Shown here: positions 1 through 8,065 of the stretch, in pieces
Layout: the number at the start of each line of letters is the position of its first letter
How positions within the stretch are numbered: position 1 is the first letter of the stretch
Origin: Candidatus Omnitrophota bacterium
GTDB taxonomy: Bacteria; Omnitrophota; Gorgyraeia; Zapsychrales; Zapsychraceae
Length of the DNA: 34,146 nt
NCBI GenBank assembly: GCA_016214285.1
Contig: JACROV010000096.1
Coordinates: 1-34,146, forward strand
Direction of reading: 5' to 3'
Position numbers and translations under genes: made by a program
The notes under the pieces: generated by a model
Told to the model about the DNA's origin: nothing
Databases searched by the model: none
What the model saw: only the letters and a program-made list of their open reading frames with translations

Positions 1-167
1 ACGAGAGATTTGATCCATGGGCTTGGCCCTCCGGATAATTAAGATAGTTGATTTCCTGGGGGGAGGCAAGCACAAAAATCAGAACTCTCTGTAAAAACAG
101 AACTTAAGAAGATCAAAAGCTAAAACTTTTGACAATACGCCTAGAAATACAGAGGCATTAAATATGA

Positions 168-896
168 ATGATGAACAGCGAGTGCCGTGTTATGGCAACT
201 AATACTCAAAATATTTGTGAGGCACAAGACTTAGGCCTTATTGACTACGCCGCCTCGTACGGGATCCAGAAAGAGTGCGTGGCGCGGGTGTTGGCAGGCG
301 GGGCGCAGGTCTTGCTTTTGTGCGAGCACCCGGCTGTGATCACGCTCGGCCGGCTGGCGCAAGAGGCGAACATTTTAAATCTGGAGGCGATCAACCGTCA
401 GGGCATCCGCGTTGTCCCCATTGACCGCGGGGGGGACGTGACCCTGCACGCGCCCGGGCAGTTGGTGGTTTATCCGATCCTGAACCTCGCGCCCTGCCCG
501 CCTGTCCCGCGGAGCGGGACCTACTCGGCAGGCAGGCAGGGTAGCCGCGACTTACGGCTCTATATGCATAAGCTGGAACAAGTTACCATTGCTTTATTGA
601 AGAGTTTTGATATAGTGGCTAGTAGATTTTCCGGGAAAACAGGCGTTTTTGTGGGGCCGGATAAAATTGTTTCCTTGGGAATTGGTGTTCGCAAGTGGGT
701 GACGTACCACGGCTTGGGCCTCAACGTCAATACGGATTTAAAATTGTTCGAATTGATCAAGCCATGTGGTCTGGATGTTCGCATGACTTCGATAGCCCGG
801 ATCAAAGGTAACCCGGTTGATATGAGCAGGGTTAAACAGCAATTGGTCGAATGTTTCAAAAAGGGATTTGGTTATGAGTTTTGTTACACTGCCTGA
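168..896 (+). CDS. lipB: Lipoyl(octanoyl) transferase LipB
   Basis: RGGDVTLHAPGQLVVYPILNL, GVFVGPDKIVSLGIGVRKWVTYHGLGLNVNTDL and IKPCG motifs typical of LipB; contains an atypical in-frame insertion APCPPVPRSGTYSAGRQGS. Confidence 0.93.
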   Translation: MMNSECRVMATNTQNICEAQDLGLIDYAASYGIQKECVARVLAGGAQVLLLCEHPAVITLGRLAQEANILNLEAINRQGIRVVPIDRGGDVTLHAPGQLVVYPILNLAPCPPVPRSGTYSAGRQGSRDLRLYMHKLEQVTIALLKSFDIVASRFSGKTGVFVGPDKIVSLGIGVRKWVTYHGLGLNVNTDLKLFELIKPCGLDVRMTSIARIKGNPVDMSRVKQQLVECFKKGFGYEFCYTA

Positions 897-1104
897 ACTG
901 GGTGAAGGAATAGAAAAAGCCACGGTGGCCTGCTGGCATTATAAAGTGGGCGATCGTGTTACGCAAGACGATGACGTGGTGGAAGTCGTCACCGACAAGG
1001 CCGTGTTTAACGTCGTTGCCGGAGCTTCCGGGATTCTGCGGGGGATCCTGGTCAGAGACGGTCAGGAAGTCAAAATCGGCGAAGCGCTCGCGGAGATCGA
1101 ATGA
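874..1104 (+). CDS. Free-standing lipoyl-domain (biotinyl/lipoyl attachment) protein
   Basis: LPELGEGIEKATVACWHYKVGD...EVVTDKAVFNV with E2-type DKA lipoyl-lysine motif; the whole protein is one domain; ATG at 874 preferred over TTG at 868; ATGA overlap with next gene. Confidence 0.88.
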   Translation: MSFVTLPELGEGIEKATVACWHYKVGDRVTQDDDVVEVVTDKAVFNVVAGASGILRGILVRDGQEVKIGEALAEIE

Positions 1105-2288
1105 GTAAACAACGCGTATTGCTCATGTATATCTCAAAGGTTTCCGGACACCGGCAGGCAACGGTCGCCATCCAGCAGGCCCTGCGCCAGCTTGATCCTG
1201 AGATAGAAGTGCCGGCCATCAACGGTTTCGGCTACACTTATCCGATCCTGGAGAAGATCGTCAACAAGGCCTACCTGAGCGTCATCAAAAGGACGCCGAA
1301 AGTCTGGGATTATCTCTACGATAACCCAAAGATCGTCAAAAATTCGCAGTCGATCCAGAATTTCCTCCATAAAACCAGCCATGAAAAAATTGAGAAACTG
1401 ATCCAGCGCCACCGGCCGCAGGCGATCGTCTGTACGCAGGCGTTCCCCTGCGGTATGGTCGCGGACTATAAAATATCCCATAATCTCGATATCCTGCTCA
1501 TCGGTGTCCTGACGGATTTTTCGCCGCATTCGTACTGGATCAATGAAGGAGTGGATTATTACGTGGTGCCTTCCGAAGAAGTCAAGGAGCGGTTGGTGGT
1601 CAAGGGGGTCGCGCCCGAGCGCGTGCGGGTCTACGGGATTCCGCTGCGCCCCCGGTTCAACGAGCCGGTCGACCGCATTGCGATCGCTGAAAATATGGGC
1701 TTGGACCCGAATGTGCCGACGATCCTGGTGATGGGCGGCGGACAGGGCTTGGGGCCGATCAAAAAGATCGTCAAGGCGCTGGGGAAGATGAATATGTTCG
1801 TCCAGATCATCGTCCTTTCCGGGGTCAATAAAAAGATCGTGAACAGCCTGCGGCGTTACGCCGCCAAGGCGGATAAAAAGATCCTGGTCTTCGAATTCGT
1901 CACTAATGTCGAGGAGCTGATGACGTTGGCGGATCTCATTGTCACCAAGCCCGGTGGCATGACCACCGCCGAAAGTCTCACCAAAGGACTGCCGATGGTG
2001 GTCATCAATCCGATCCCCGGACAAGAGATGCGTAATACCGACTTTTTGATCCAGCAGGGCATTGGCATCCGCGTGCATGACGTCGATGATATCGGGGGGG
2101 AAGTCGAGGTGCTTTTACGCTCGCCCGAACGTCTCGCCGCCATGCGCAAGGCGGCCTTGGCGCATGCCAAACCGCACGCTTCTTTGGACATCGCGCGGTT
2201 GATCCTGGGGGCCTCCTCCTCCGGACAACAGGCGCCCACCGCCCGGATCCATTTAACGCCGGAACTCACCGAGAAGGCTTTCCCCTGA
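1101..2288 (+). CDS. MGDG synthase/UgtP-like glycosyltransferase (GT28 type)
   Basis: N-terminal SGHRQATVAIQQAL, LTDFSPHSYW, C-terminal LVMGGGQGLG and VTKPGGMTTAESLTKGLPMVVINPIPGQE motifs. Confidence 0.88.
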   Translation: MSKQRVLLMYISKVSGHRQATVAIQQALRQLDPEIEVPAINGFGYTYPILEKIVNKAYLSVIKRTPKVWDYLYDNPKIVKNSQSIQNFLHKTSHEKIEKLIQRHRPQAIVCTQAFPCGMVADYKISHNLDILLIGVLTDFSPHSYWINEGVDYYVVPSEEVKERLVVKGVAPERVRVYGIPLRPRFNEPVDRIAIAENMGLDPNVPTILVMGGGQGLGPIKKIVKALGKMNMFVQIIVLSGVNKKIVNSLRRYAAKADKKILVFEFVTNVEELMTLADLIVTKPGGMTTAESLTKGLPMVVINPIPGQEMRNTDFLIQQGIGIRVHDVDDIGGEVEVLLRSPERLAAMRKAALAHAKPHASLDIARLILGASSSGQQAPTARIHLTPELTEKAFP

Positions 2289-2301
2289 AAGGGACACAGG
2301 T

Positions 2302-3345
2302 ATGTTCAAATATTATCTTTATAGGTTCGCGCGGTTTCTTGTCAACCGATTATCGTTGGTGACGTCCTATAAACTGGGCGTTATTTTATCGGATATCCAG
2401 TATGTTTGTTCTTTCCGGGACCGGCGCGCGGTGCGCAATAATTTACAGAAGATCCTGCCCGCCGGGGCGGACCTATCGGCCATGACCCGGGAGGTGTTCC
2501 GGAACTTCGGAAAATATCTGGTGGAGTTCCTCCGGATGGACGGGATGGTCAATCAGGATTTTATCGCGCGTCGGGTCAAGATCGAGAATATTGATCGGAT
2601 CGCGCGGGCGCTGGAAAAAGGCAAAGGGGCCATTATCATGACGGCGCATATCGGCAACTGGGAGCTCGGCGCGGTTTTGCTCAATATGCTGGGGTATCCT
2701 CTGATGGCGGTCACCCTGCCGCATAAAGAACGTCCCGTTAATGACCTGTTTAATCATCAGCGCGAGGTTCACGGGATCACAGTCGTAGCGACCCATAACG
2801 CCATTCGTAAATGTATGGAACAGCTTAAGAGTAACAAGATCATTGCCATCGTGGGCGACCGCGACTTTACGGTCAAAGGCGGCGAATTGATCGATTTTCT
2901 CGGGGCCAAGGCGTTGATCCCCAAAGGGGCCGCCATATTCTCGAAAAAAACCGGCGCGCCGATCATCCCGACATTTTTGATTCGTGAACCGGATGGCACG
3001 TTCCGGCTTTCTATCCTCGAGCCGATGTTTCCTCCGAAGGAGAAGGAGGCGGATGCGGAGGGCCTTCCCCCGGCAGGCTCCTCCCGCAGGGAGCCTCTCG
3101 GCCTGTGGCCAAAGGCTCCCTGCGGGGAGGAGGAAGAAGAGGCGGTCCGAAGGATCATGCGCCGTTATCTGGCCGTCATCGAAGACCAGATCCGCCGCTA
3201 TCCGACGCAGTGGCTGCTTTTTCGAGAATTCGCCGTTTCTTCCGTTCCGTTCCGGAATGGAACGGAACGGAACAGAGCGGAAAAAACGAATACCCAGGAT
3301 ATGAAAAACCTGCCTGACCGTAGACAGGAATTATCAGCGTATTGA
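2302..3345 (+). CDS. Lysophospholipid acyltransferase family (LpxL/HtrB-like)
   Basis: MTAHIGNWELGAVLL (HX4E motif), GDRDF, GAAIFSKKTGAPIIP, YPTQWLLF; carries an in-frame palindromic insertion and a palindrome-encoded C-terminus. Confidence 0.85.
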   Translation: MFKYYLYRFARFLVNRLSLVTSYKLGVILSDIQYVCSFRDRRAVRNNLQKILPAGADLSAMTREVFRNFGKYLVEFLRMDGMVNQDFIARRVKIENIDRIARALEKGKGAIIMTAHIGNWELGAVLLNMLGYPLMAVTLPHKERPVNDLFNHQREVHGITVVATHNAIRKCMEQLKSNKIIAIVGDRDFTVKGGELIDFLGAKALIPKGAAIFSKKTGAPIIPTFLIREPDGTFRLSILEPMFPPKEKEADAEGLPPAGSSRREPLGLWPKAPCGEEEEEAVRRIMRRYLAVIEDQIRRYPTQWLLFREFAVSSVPFRNGTERNRAEKTNTQDMKNLPDRRQELSAY

Positions 3346-3347
3346 TT

Positions 3348-4043
3348 ATGGCAAAAATTTGCGTCCTAATTCCGGTTCTTAACGAAGCCCAGACAATCGC
3401 CACGGTGGTCAGTTCCCTGCGCGCCCAGAACCTCGATGTCGTGGTCATCGACGACGGTTCGACGGATGATTCCGGCGCGATCGCCCGGCGCAACGGCGCT
3501 GCCGTCGTCCGTCATGAGATCAAGAATGGCAAGGGCCAGTCCTTGCGTGACGGGTTCCGTTACGCCCTTGAGCGCGGTTACGACGGAGTCATTACGATGG
3601 ACGGCGACGGACAGCATGACGCGGCGGACATCGGGCAATTCCTGCGGCTGGCCGCGAAGGAACGTCCCGGCATAATTGTCGGCAACCGGATGGCCGATCC
3701 CCGGGGAATGCCCTGCGTCCGGTATCTGACCAACCGGTTTATGTCGTCTTTGATCTCCAGCGCCTGCGGACAGCGTATTCCGGATACTCAATGCGGGTAC
3801 CGATATATCGATTCCCGTATTTTGCGTGAAGTGCCTTTGGCCTGCGATGGTTTCGAGATCGAGACCGAGATATTGATGAAATCCGCCAAACGGGGGTTTC
3901 GCGTCGATTCGGTGCCGGTCACGACGATCTATCGCGACGAAGAAAGCAAGATCAATCCCTGGAAGGACACGATCCGTTTTATCACGTATTTTATCAAGGA
4001 AATCCGTTCCCCGGCGCAGGGCGATGGAAAAGGGAACAGGTGA
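3348..4043 (+). CDS. Glycosyltransferase family 2 (DPM1-like)
   Basis: ICVLIPVLNEAQTIATVV, VIDDGSTDDS, ITMDGDGQHDAADI, FEIETEILMKSAKRGFRVDSVPV. Confidence 0.92.
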   Translation: MAKICVLIPVLNEAQTIATVVSSLRAQNLDVVVIDDGSTDDSGAIARRNGAAVVRHEIKNGKGQSLRDGFRYALERGYDGVITMDGDGQHDAADIGQFLRLAAKERPGIIVGNRMADPRGMPCVRYLTNRFMSSLISSACGQRIPDTQCGYRYIDSRILREVPLACDGFEIETEILMKSAKRGFRVDSVPVTTIYRDEESKINPWKDTIRFITYFIKEIRSPAQGDGKGNR

Positions 4044-4046
4044 TAG

Positions 4047-4787
4047 ATGATGAGCCAGAAAATTCTCTTGGCGGCAGAGATGGACAGCCGGTTGTTTTAC
4101 GGTATCCTGGCGGCTTCGTTCGTTGCTCACGGGACGCTCATCGCGGGATCATCGCTCCTTACTCATCGTATCAAGATCTTCGCGAAACCGGTTAAACCCA
4201 TCGAAGTGACCTATGAAACGATCAGGGAGGAGCCCGGGAAGCAACCGCAGAACAGTTTTAAAGAGGTGCAGATCGTCAAATCCAAAGAACTTTCCCCGGA
4301 ATTTCCGGTTGATGTCAAAGTCATTTCCCGGAAGTCTGATATTCTTTCTTCGACACATAACGATCTCCGTGAGCTGACAAGGCCGGCACAGCGCGTTGAG
4401 TCAAACGAAAAACAGATGCCCGGCATAAGATCTTTAGGCGGTGAACGCAAGATCACGGTACCACTGTTACAATCCGAGAAAATGACGAACCCTAGATATT
4501 TAGATTATACCCAGGGTATCCGTCAAAGCATCGAACGGCGGGCCTATCATTATGCGCGAAGCGCCGATTTTGCTTCCGGTGAAGTTTATCTGACCTTTGT
4601 TTTGACCTCAACGGGAGCTTTGGGCGCGGTTAAGATCATTCCGGAAAAGACACATGCCAGCGCTTATTTGCAGAATATAGGCATACGCAGTATCCAGGAA
4701 TCCGCGCCGTTTCCGCCGTTCCCGCCCGACCTCGCGTTCCCGGAACTGACCTTCAACGTGATCATTTCTTTTGAGCTCGAGGAATGA
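4047..4787 (+). CDS. TonB C-terminal-like envelope protein
   Basis: N-terminal TM segment; C-terminal VYLTFVLTSTGALGAVKIIPEKTHASAYL...SAPFPPFPPDLAFPELTFNVIISFEL. Confidence 0.75.
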   Translation: MMSQKILLAAEMDSRLFYGILAASFVAHGTLIAGSSLLTHRIKIFAKPVKPIEVTYETIREEPGKQPQNSFKEVQIVKSKELSPEFPVDVKVISRKSDILSSTHNDLRELTRPAQRVESNEKQMPGIRSLGGERKITVPLLQSEKMTNPRYLDYTQGIRQSIERRAYHYARSADFASGEVYLTFVLTSTGALGAVKIIPEKTHASAYLQNIGIRSIQESAPFPPFPPDLAFPELTFNVIISFELEE

Positions 4788-4801
4788 AGGAATGAGGGTA
4801 A

Positions 4802-4830
4802 TTGACAATAAGCAGCGAAGATGTTATTCT
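4802..4830 (+). promoter_or_regulatory. Sigma70-type promoter upstream of the DUF1844-like gene
   Basis: TTGACA (4802-4807) - 17 nt - TATTCT (4825-4830), 31 nt before ATG 4862. Confidence 0.65.
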
Positions 4831-4861
4831 AAACTCTGTCTTGGGAAAAGGAACGACCGTT

Positions 4862-5326
4862 ATGAATAGAGAAAAATCCGTCGACGAATCTTGGAAAGAA
4901 TCCGCCGCGCAGGAAAAAGAGCGGCTGGAGCATATAGCGCGCGGGGGAGGTGCGGATAAGACATCCGCCCGGGAAAATCCGCAGGCGCCAGCGCAATCTC
5001 CCGCGGGTTCCCGGCAGCCGTCCCAGCCCCAAGACGTTCCCTGTCACACGCACGAAGAGCCTCCCGGCGCCTACGAAGCGGATTTTGTCAATTACATCAG
5101 CAGCCTTGCCTACCAAGCGATGGTTTTCCTGGGAGAGATCCCCAACCCGGTCACGAACACCAGCGAAAAGAACCTGGAGCAGGCCAAATTTGTTATCGAG
5201 ACGCTCATTTTGCTTCAGGAAAAGACCAAAGGGAATTTGACCCGGAAGGAAAGCGACGTGCTTAACACGGCGGCATATGAACTGCAAATGAAATTTGTTG
5301 AAGTATCTGAAAAGGAAACGGTATGA
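4862..5326 (+). CDS. DUF1844-family protein
   Basis: NYISSLAYQAMVFLGEIPNPVTNTSEKNLEQAKFVIETLILLQEKTKGNLTRKE; start ATG 4862 preferred over the track's TTG 4802, which coincides with a -35 box. Confidence 0.82.
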   Translation: MNREKSVDESWKESAAQEKERLEHIARGGGADKTSARENPQAPAQSPAGSRQPSQPQDVPCHTHEEPPGAYEADFVNYISSLAYQAMVFLGEIPNPVTNTSEKNLEQAKFVIETLILLQEKTKGNLTRKESDVLNTAAYELQMKFVEVSEKETV

Positions 5327-5484
5327 TCGACAAGGTGCTGCTCACGATGTTGGCTTGTCCCGCCTGCCGTGGCGATGTCGAGGAAAAAAATGGAATGATC
5401 ATCTGCGCGAGCTGCGGGCGGCAATATCCGGTGCGTAACGGGATCCCCATTATGTTAGTTGATGAAGCCGAGAAGGGTAAATAG
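5323..5484 (+). CDS. Trm112-family zinc-ribbon small protein (53 aa, not in ORF track)
   Basis: Translation MIDKVLLTMLACPACRGDVEEKNGMIICASCGRQYPVRNGIPIMLVDEAEKGK*; CxxC...CxxC and YPVRNGIPIML typical of YcaR/Trm112; ATGA-coupled to the DUF1844 gene. Confidence 0.88.
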   Translation: MIDKVLLTMLACPACRGDVEEKNGMIICASCGRQYPVRNGIPIMLVDEAEKGK

Positions 5485-5548
5485 TAAATAGTGGATAGTA
5501 AATCGCTTACCATATACCATTCACCATATACGAAACGATGGGGGTAGT

Positions 5549-5989
5549 TTGAACAAAATCTTAGTCATCCACGGCCCCAACCTCAATTTGCTTGGCCAGC
5601 GTGAACCGGATGTTTACGGTAAAACGACCCTTGCGGAGATTAATCGTCGTTTGCAGAAGCTCGCTAAATCTAACCGCGTTGAACTTGAGATCGTCCAGTC
5701 CAATCACGAAGGCGAGATCGTGGATACGATCGGCCAGGCCAACAAACGCGGATTCAAGGCCATTTTGATCAATCCGGCGGCGTATACCCACACGAGTGTC
5801 GCCATCCGCGACGCGGTTGCCGCCGTGGCCATTCCGACCGTCGAGGTGCATCTGTCCAACATTTACGCGCGGGAAGAGTTCCGGCACACCTCGCTCATCT
5901 CGCCGGTCTGCCGCGGCCAGGTGAGCGGCTTTGGCGCCAACAGTTACGTCCTGGGATTAGAAGCCGTCATCGGTTTCATCAAAAAATAA
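5549..5989 (+). CDS. aroQ: Type II 3-dehydroquinate dehydratase
   Basis: [68 protein letters not shown]. Confidence 0.97.
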   Translation: MNKILVIHGPNLNLLGQREPDVYGKTTLAEINRRLQKLAKSNRVELEIVQSNHEGEIVDTIGQANKRGFKAILINPAAYTHTSVAIRDAVAAVAIPTVEVHLSNIYAREEFRHTSLISPVCRGQVSGFGANSYVLGLEAVIGFIKK

Positions 5990-5998
5990 CCTTTCTTC

Positions 5999-7054
5999 GT
6001 GAATTCCCGGATCAAACAACTCATCAATACCTTCAAAACGCGTCATATCGACGCGCTTTTGGTCACCCAAGACACCAACATCGCGTATCTGACGCATTTT
6101 CCCGCCTCAGAATCGTGGCTGCTTGTTGGCAAACGCAAGGCGTCTTACATCACCGATTTTCGGTACATCCTTGAGGCTCGTAAGGGTTTAAAAGGGATCG
6201 GGGTTGTGCGCTACATTAAGAGTAAAGGTGAAACGCTTTTTCAGACCTGCCGTCATCAAAATATCCGTCGTCTTGGCTTTGACCCCAATCATGTGACCCT
6301 CGCCCAGTATCAGGCGCTCCAAAAACAAGGTCTTCGCCCGGGCAAATTGGTCGCGGCACCTCATTTGGTTGAAGCCTTGCGGGAAACCAAGGACGCGACA
6401 GAGATCAAATACATCCGGCAAGCCCTGGCCATCCATAAACAAGCCTATCAGCTGGTCAAAAATCTCATCCGCCCGAATGTGACGGAGCAAGATATCCTTT
6501 CGCGCCTGGAAAATTTCGTCCGGCATAAGGGGGTGCGGTTTTCCTTTCCGCCGATCGTGGCTTCGGGGCCGAATTCCTGCTATCCGCACGCCAAAGTTAC
6601 CGGCCGCAAACTTAAGAAGAACGATATTGTGCTGGTGGACATCGGGATTGAGGTCAAAGGTTATAAGTCCGACTTGACACGTATGTTCTTTTTAGGTAGA
6701 ATACCGCCGCTTGTTCAAAAAGTTAATGACGCTGTAGCGGTTGCGCAGCTTAAAGCTATCGAAAAGATACGTCCCGGTGTTCCCGTGGCGGAACTGGATC
6801 TGGCGGCACGTAACCATTTAGCAAAAAACGGGTTATCCCAATATTTCGGGCACGCACTCGGCCACGGGGTGGGACTCGATATCCACGAGTCACCGCGTCT
6901 GTCGCAATCTAACCCTGCGGTTCTCAAGGCAGGCATGGTCATAACGATCGAACCGGCCGTTTACATCCCGCACCGGTTCGGTATCCGTATCGAAGACATG
7001 GTTCTTATAACCCCAAAAGGATGTGAGGTATTAAGTGGCGATATCCATCAATGA
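5999..7054 (+). CDS. Xaa-Pro aminopeptidase / M24 family peptidase
   Basis: VLVDIGIEVKGYKSDLTRMFFLG, YFGHALGHGVGLDIHESPRLS, GMVITIEPAVYIP; GTG start. Confidence 0.93.
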   Translation: MNSRIKQLINTFKTRHIDALLVTQDTNIAYLTHFPASESWLLVGKRKASYITDFRYILEARKGLKGIGVVRYIKSKGETLFQTCRHQNIRRLGFDPNHVTLAQYQALQKQGLRPGKLVAAPHLVEALRETKDATEIKYIRQALAIHKQAYQLVKNLIRPNVTEQDILSRLENFVRHKGVRFSFPPIVASGPNSCYPHAKVTGRKLKKNDIVLVDIGIEVKGYKSDLTRMFFLGRIPPLVQKVNDAVAVAQLKAIEKIRPGVPVAELDLAARNHLAKNGLSQYFGHALGHGVGLDIHESPRLSQSNPAVLKAGMVITIEPAVYIPHRFGIRIEDMVLITPKGCEVLSGDIHQ

Positions 7055-7604
7055 GATCTCTTCCGAAGTAGGCATTCGCATCGACAATGATATTTACGCT
7101 GTATTGGAATATCACCACGTTAAACCCGGCAAAGGAAGCGCCTTCGTCCGGGTAAAGCTCAAGAACATCAAAACAGGCCAGGTTCTCGAACGAACGTTTC
7201 GCAGCTCCGAGCGGATTGAGGACGTTCCCCTGGAGGAAAGGCGGTTGCAGAATCTTTATCAAAGCGGTGATTTTTATCATTTCCTTGATAATACCACCTA
7301 CGAAGAGGTCCTCGTCCCCAAGGCCGTCATCGGAGAGAATGACGCGCGGTTCCTCCAGGAAAATCTTGAGGTGCGCGGTATCTGCCACAATAATGATATT
7401 TTGAAGATCGTCCTGCCGACATTTATTATCGCGGAAATTACGCACAGTGATCCGGGTATCAAAGGGGATTCGACGCGCTCGGGAACAAAGCCGGCCACAA
7501 TCGACACCGGCGCCACCATTTCTGTTCCATTGTTCATTAATACCGGAGATCGCATTAAGATCGATACCAGAACCGGAACTTATGTCGAGAGGGCACAAAA
7601 ATGA
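7035..7604 (+). CDS. efp: Translation elongation factor P
   Basis: EYHHVKPGKGSAFVRVKLKN domain I tip, domain III PLFINTGDRIKIDTRTGTYVERAQ. Confidence 0.95.
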   Translation: MAISINEISSEVGIRIDNDIYAVLEYHHVKPGKGSAFVRVKLKNIKTGQVLERTFRSSERIEDVPLEERRLQNLYQSGDFYHFLDNTTYEEVLVPKAVIGENDARFLQENLEVRGICHNNDILKIVLPTFIIAEITHSDPGIKGDSTRSGTKPATIDTGATISVPLFINTGDRIKIDTRTGTYVERAQK

Positions 7605-8056
7605 ACCTTAAAGAAATCCGGGAAATCATCAATCTCATGAATGAGCACGATCTTTCGGAGATAGAGCTCGAGCGCGAAGGCACCAAGGTCAAGATCAAGA
7701 AAACCCAGGGCGAAGCGATGGAGGTCGTGCGCCGCCAGCCGCCGGATTATTCCATTGAAACGCACGTTGTCGCCCAACCCGGTTCCTCCGGAGAGAAAGC
7801 CGCAGGGACCTCCGGCCGCAAGGAGATCAAATCCCCGATGGTCGGAACATTTTACCGCTCACCCTCACCGGAAGCGCCCGTGTTCGTGGAGATCGGGCAG
7901 ACCGTGGAGATCGGGCAGGTCGTGTGTATCGTGGAAGCCATGAAGCTGATGAACGAGATCAAATCCGAAGTGCGCGGCAAGATCGTCGAGATCCACATCG
8001 AGAGCGCCCAGGCGGTCGAATTCGGGCAAACATTATTTTCGGTAGAACCTCTATAA
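7601..8056 (+). CDS. accB: Biotin carboxyl carrier protein of acetyl-CoA carboxylase
   Basis: Ends with IKSPMVGTFYRSPSPEAPVFVEIG...VCIVEAMKLMNEIKSEVRGKIVEI. Confidence 0.96.
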   Translation: MNLKEIREIINLMNEHDLSEIELEREGTKVKIKKTQGEAMEVVRRQPPDYSIETHVVAQPGSSGEKAAGTSGRKEIKSPMVGTFYRSPSPEAPVFVEIGQTVEIGQVVCIVEAMKLMNEIKSEVRGKIVEIHIESAQAVEFGQTLFSVEPL

Positions 8057-8065
8057 AAATTTGAT

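Noticed and set aside
1-167. Unannotated left edge
   Set aside because: No ORF, RNA or repeat could be supported; the TTGACA at 129 has no acceptable -10 at normal spacing.
1134-2078. 314-aa minus-strand ORF opposite the GT28-like gene
   Set aside because: Shadow ORF; no domain signature and the opposite strand has clear family motifs.
2984-3304. Arg-rich alternative frame ORFs (2984-3304, 3105-3317) over the acyltransferase palindrome
   Set aside because: Low-complexity products caused by the GC-rich repeat; no start context or homology signal.
3366-4130. 254-aa minus-strand ORF opposite the GT2 gene
   Set aside because: Shadow ORF; the opposite strand is a clear GT2.
4802-4861. N-terminal extension of the DUF1844 ORF from a TTG start
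   Set aside because: The TTG is part of a good -35 box (TTGACA-N17-TATTCT), so the 60 nt are promoter and leader.
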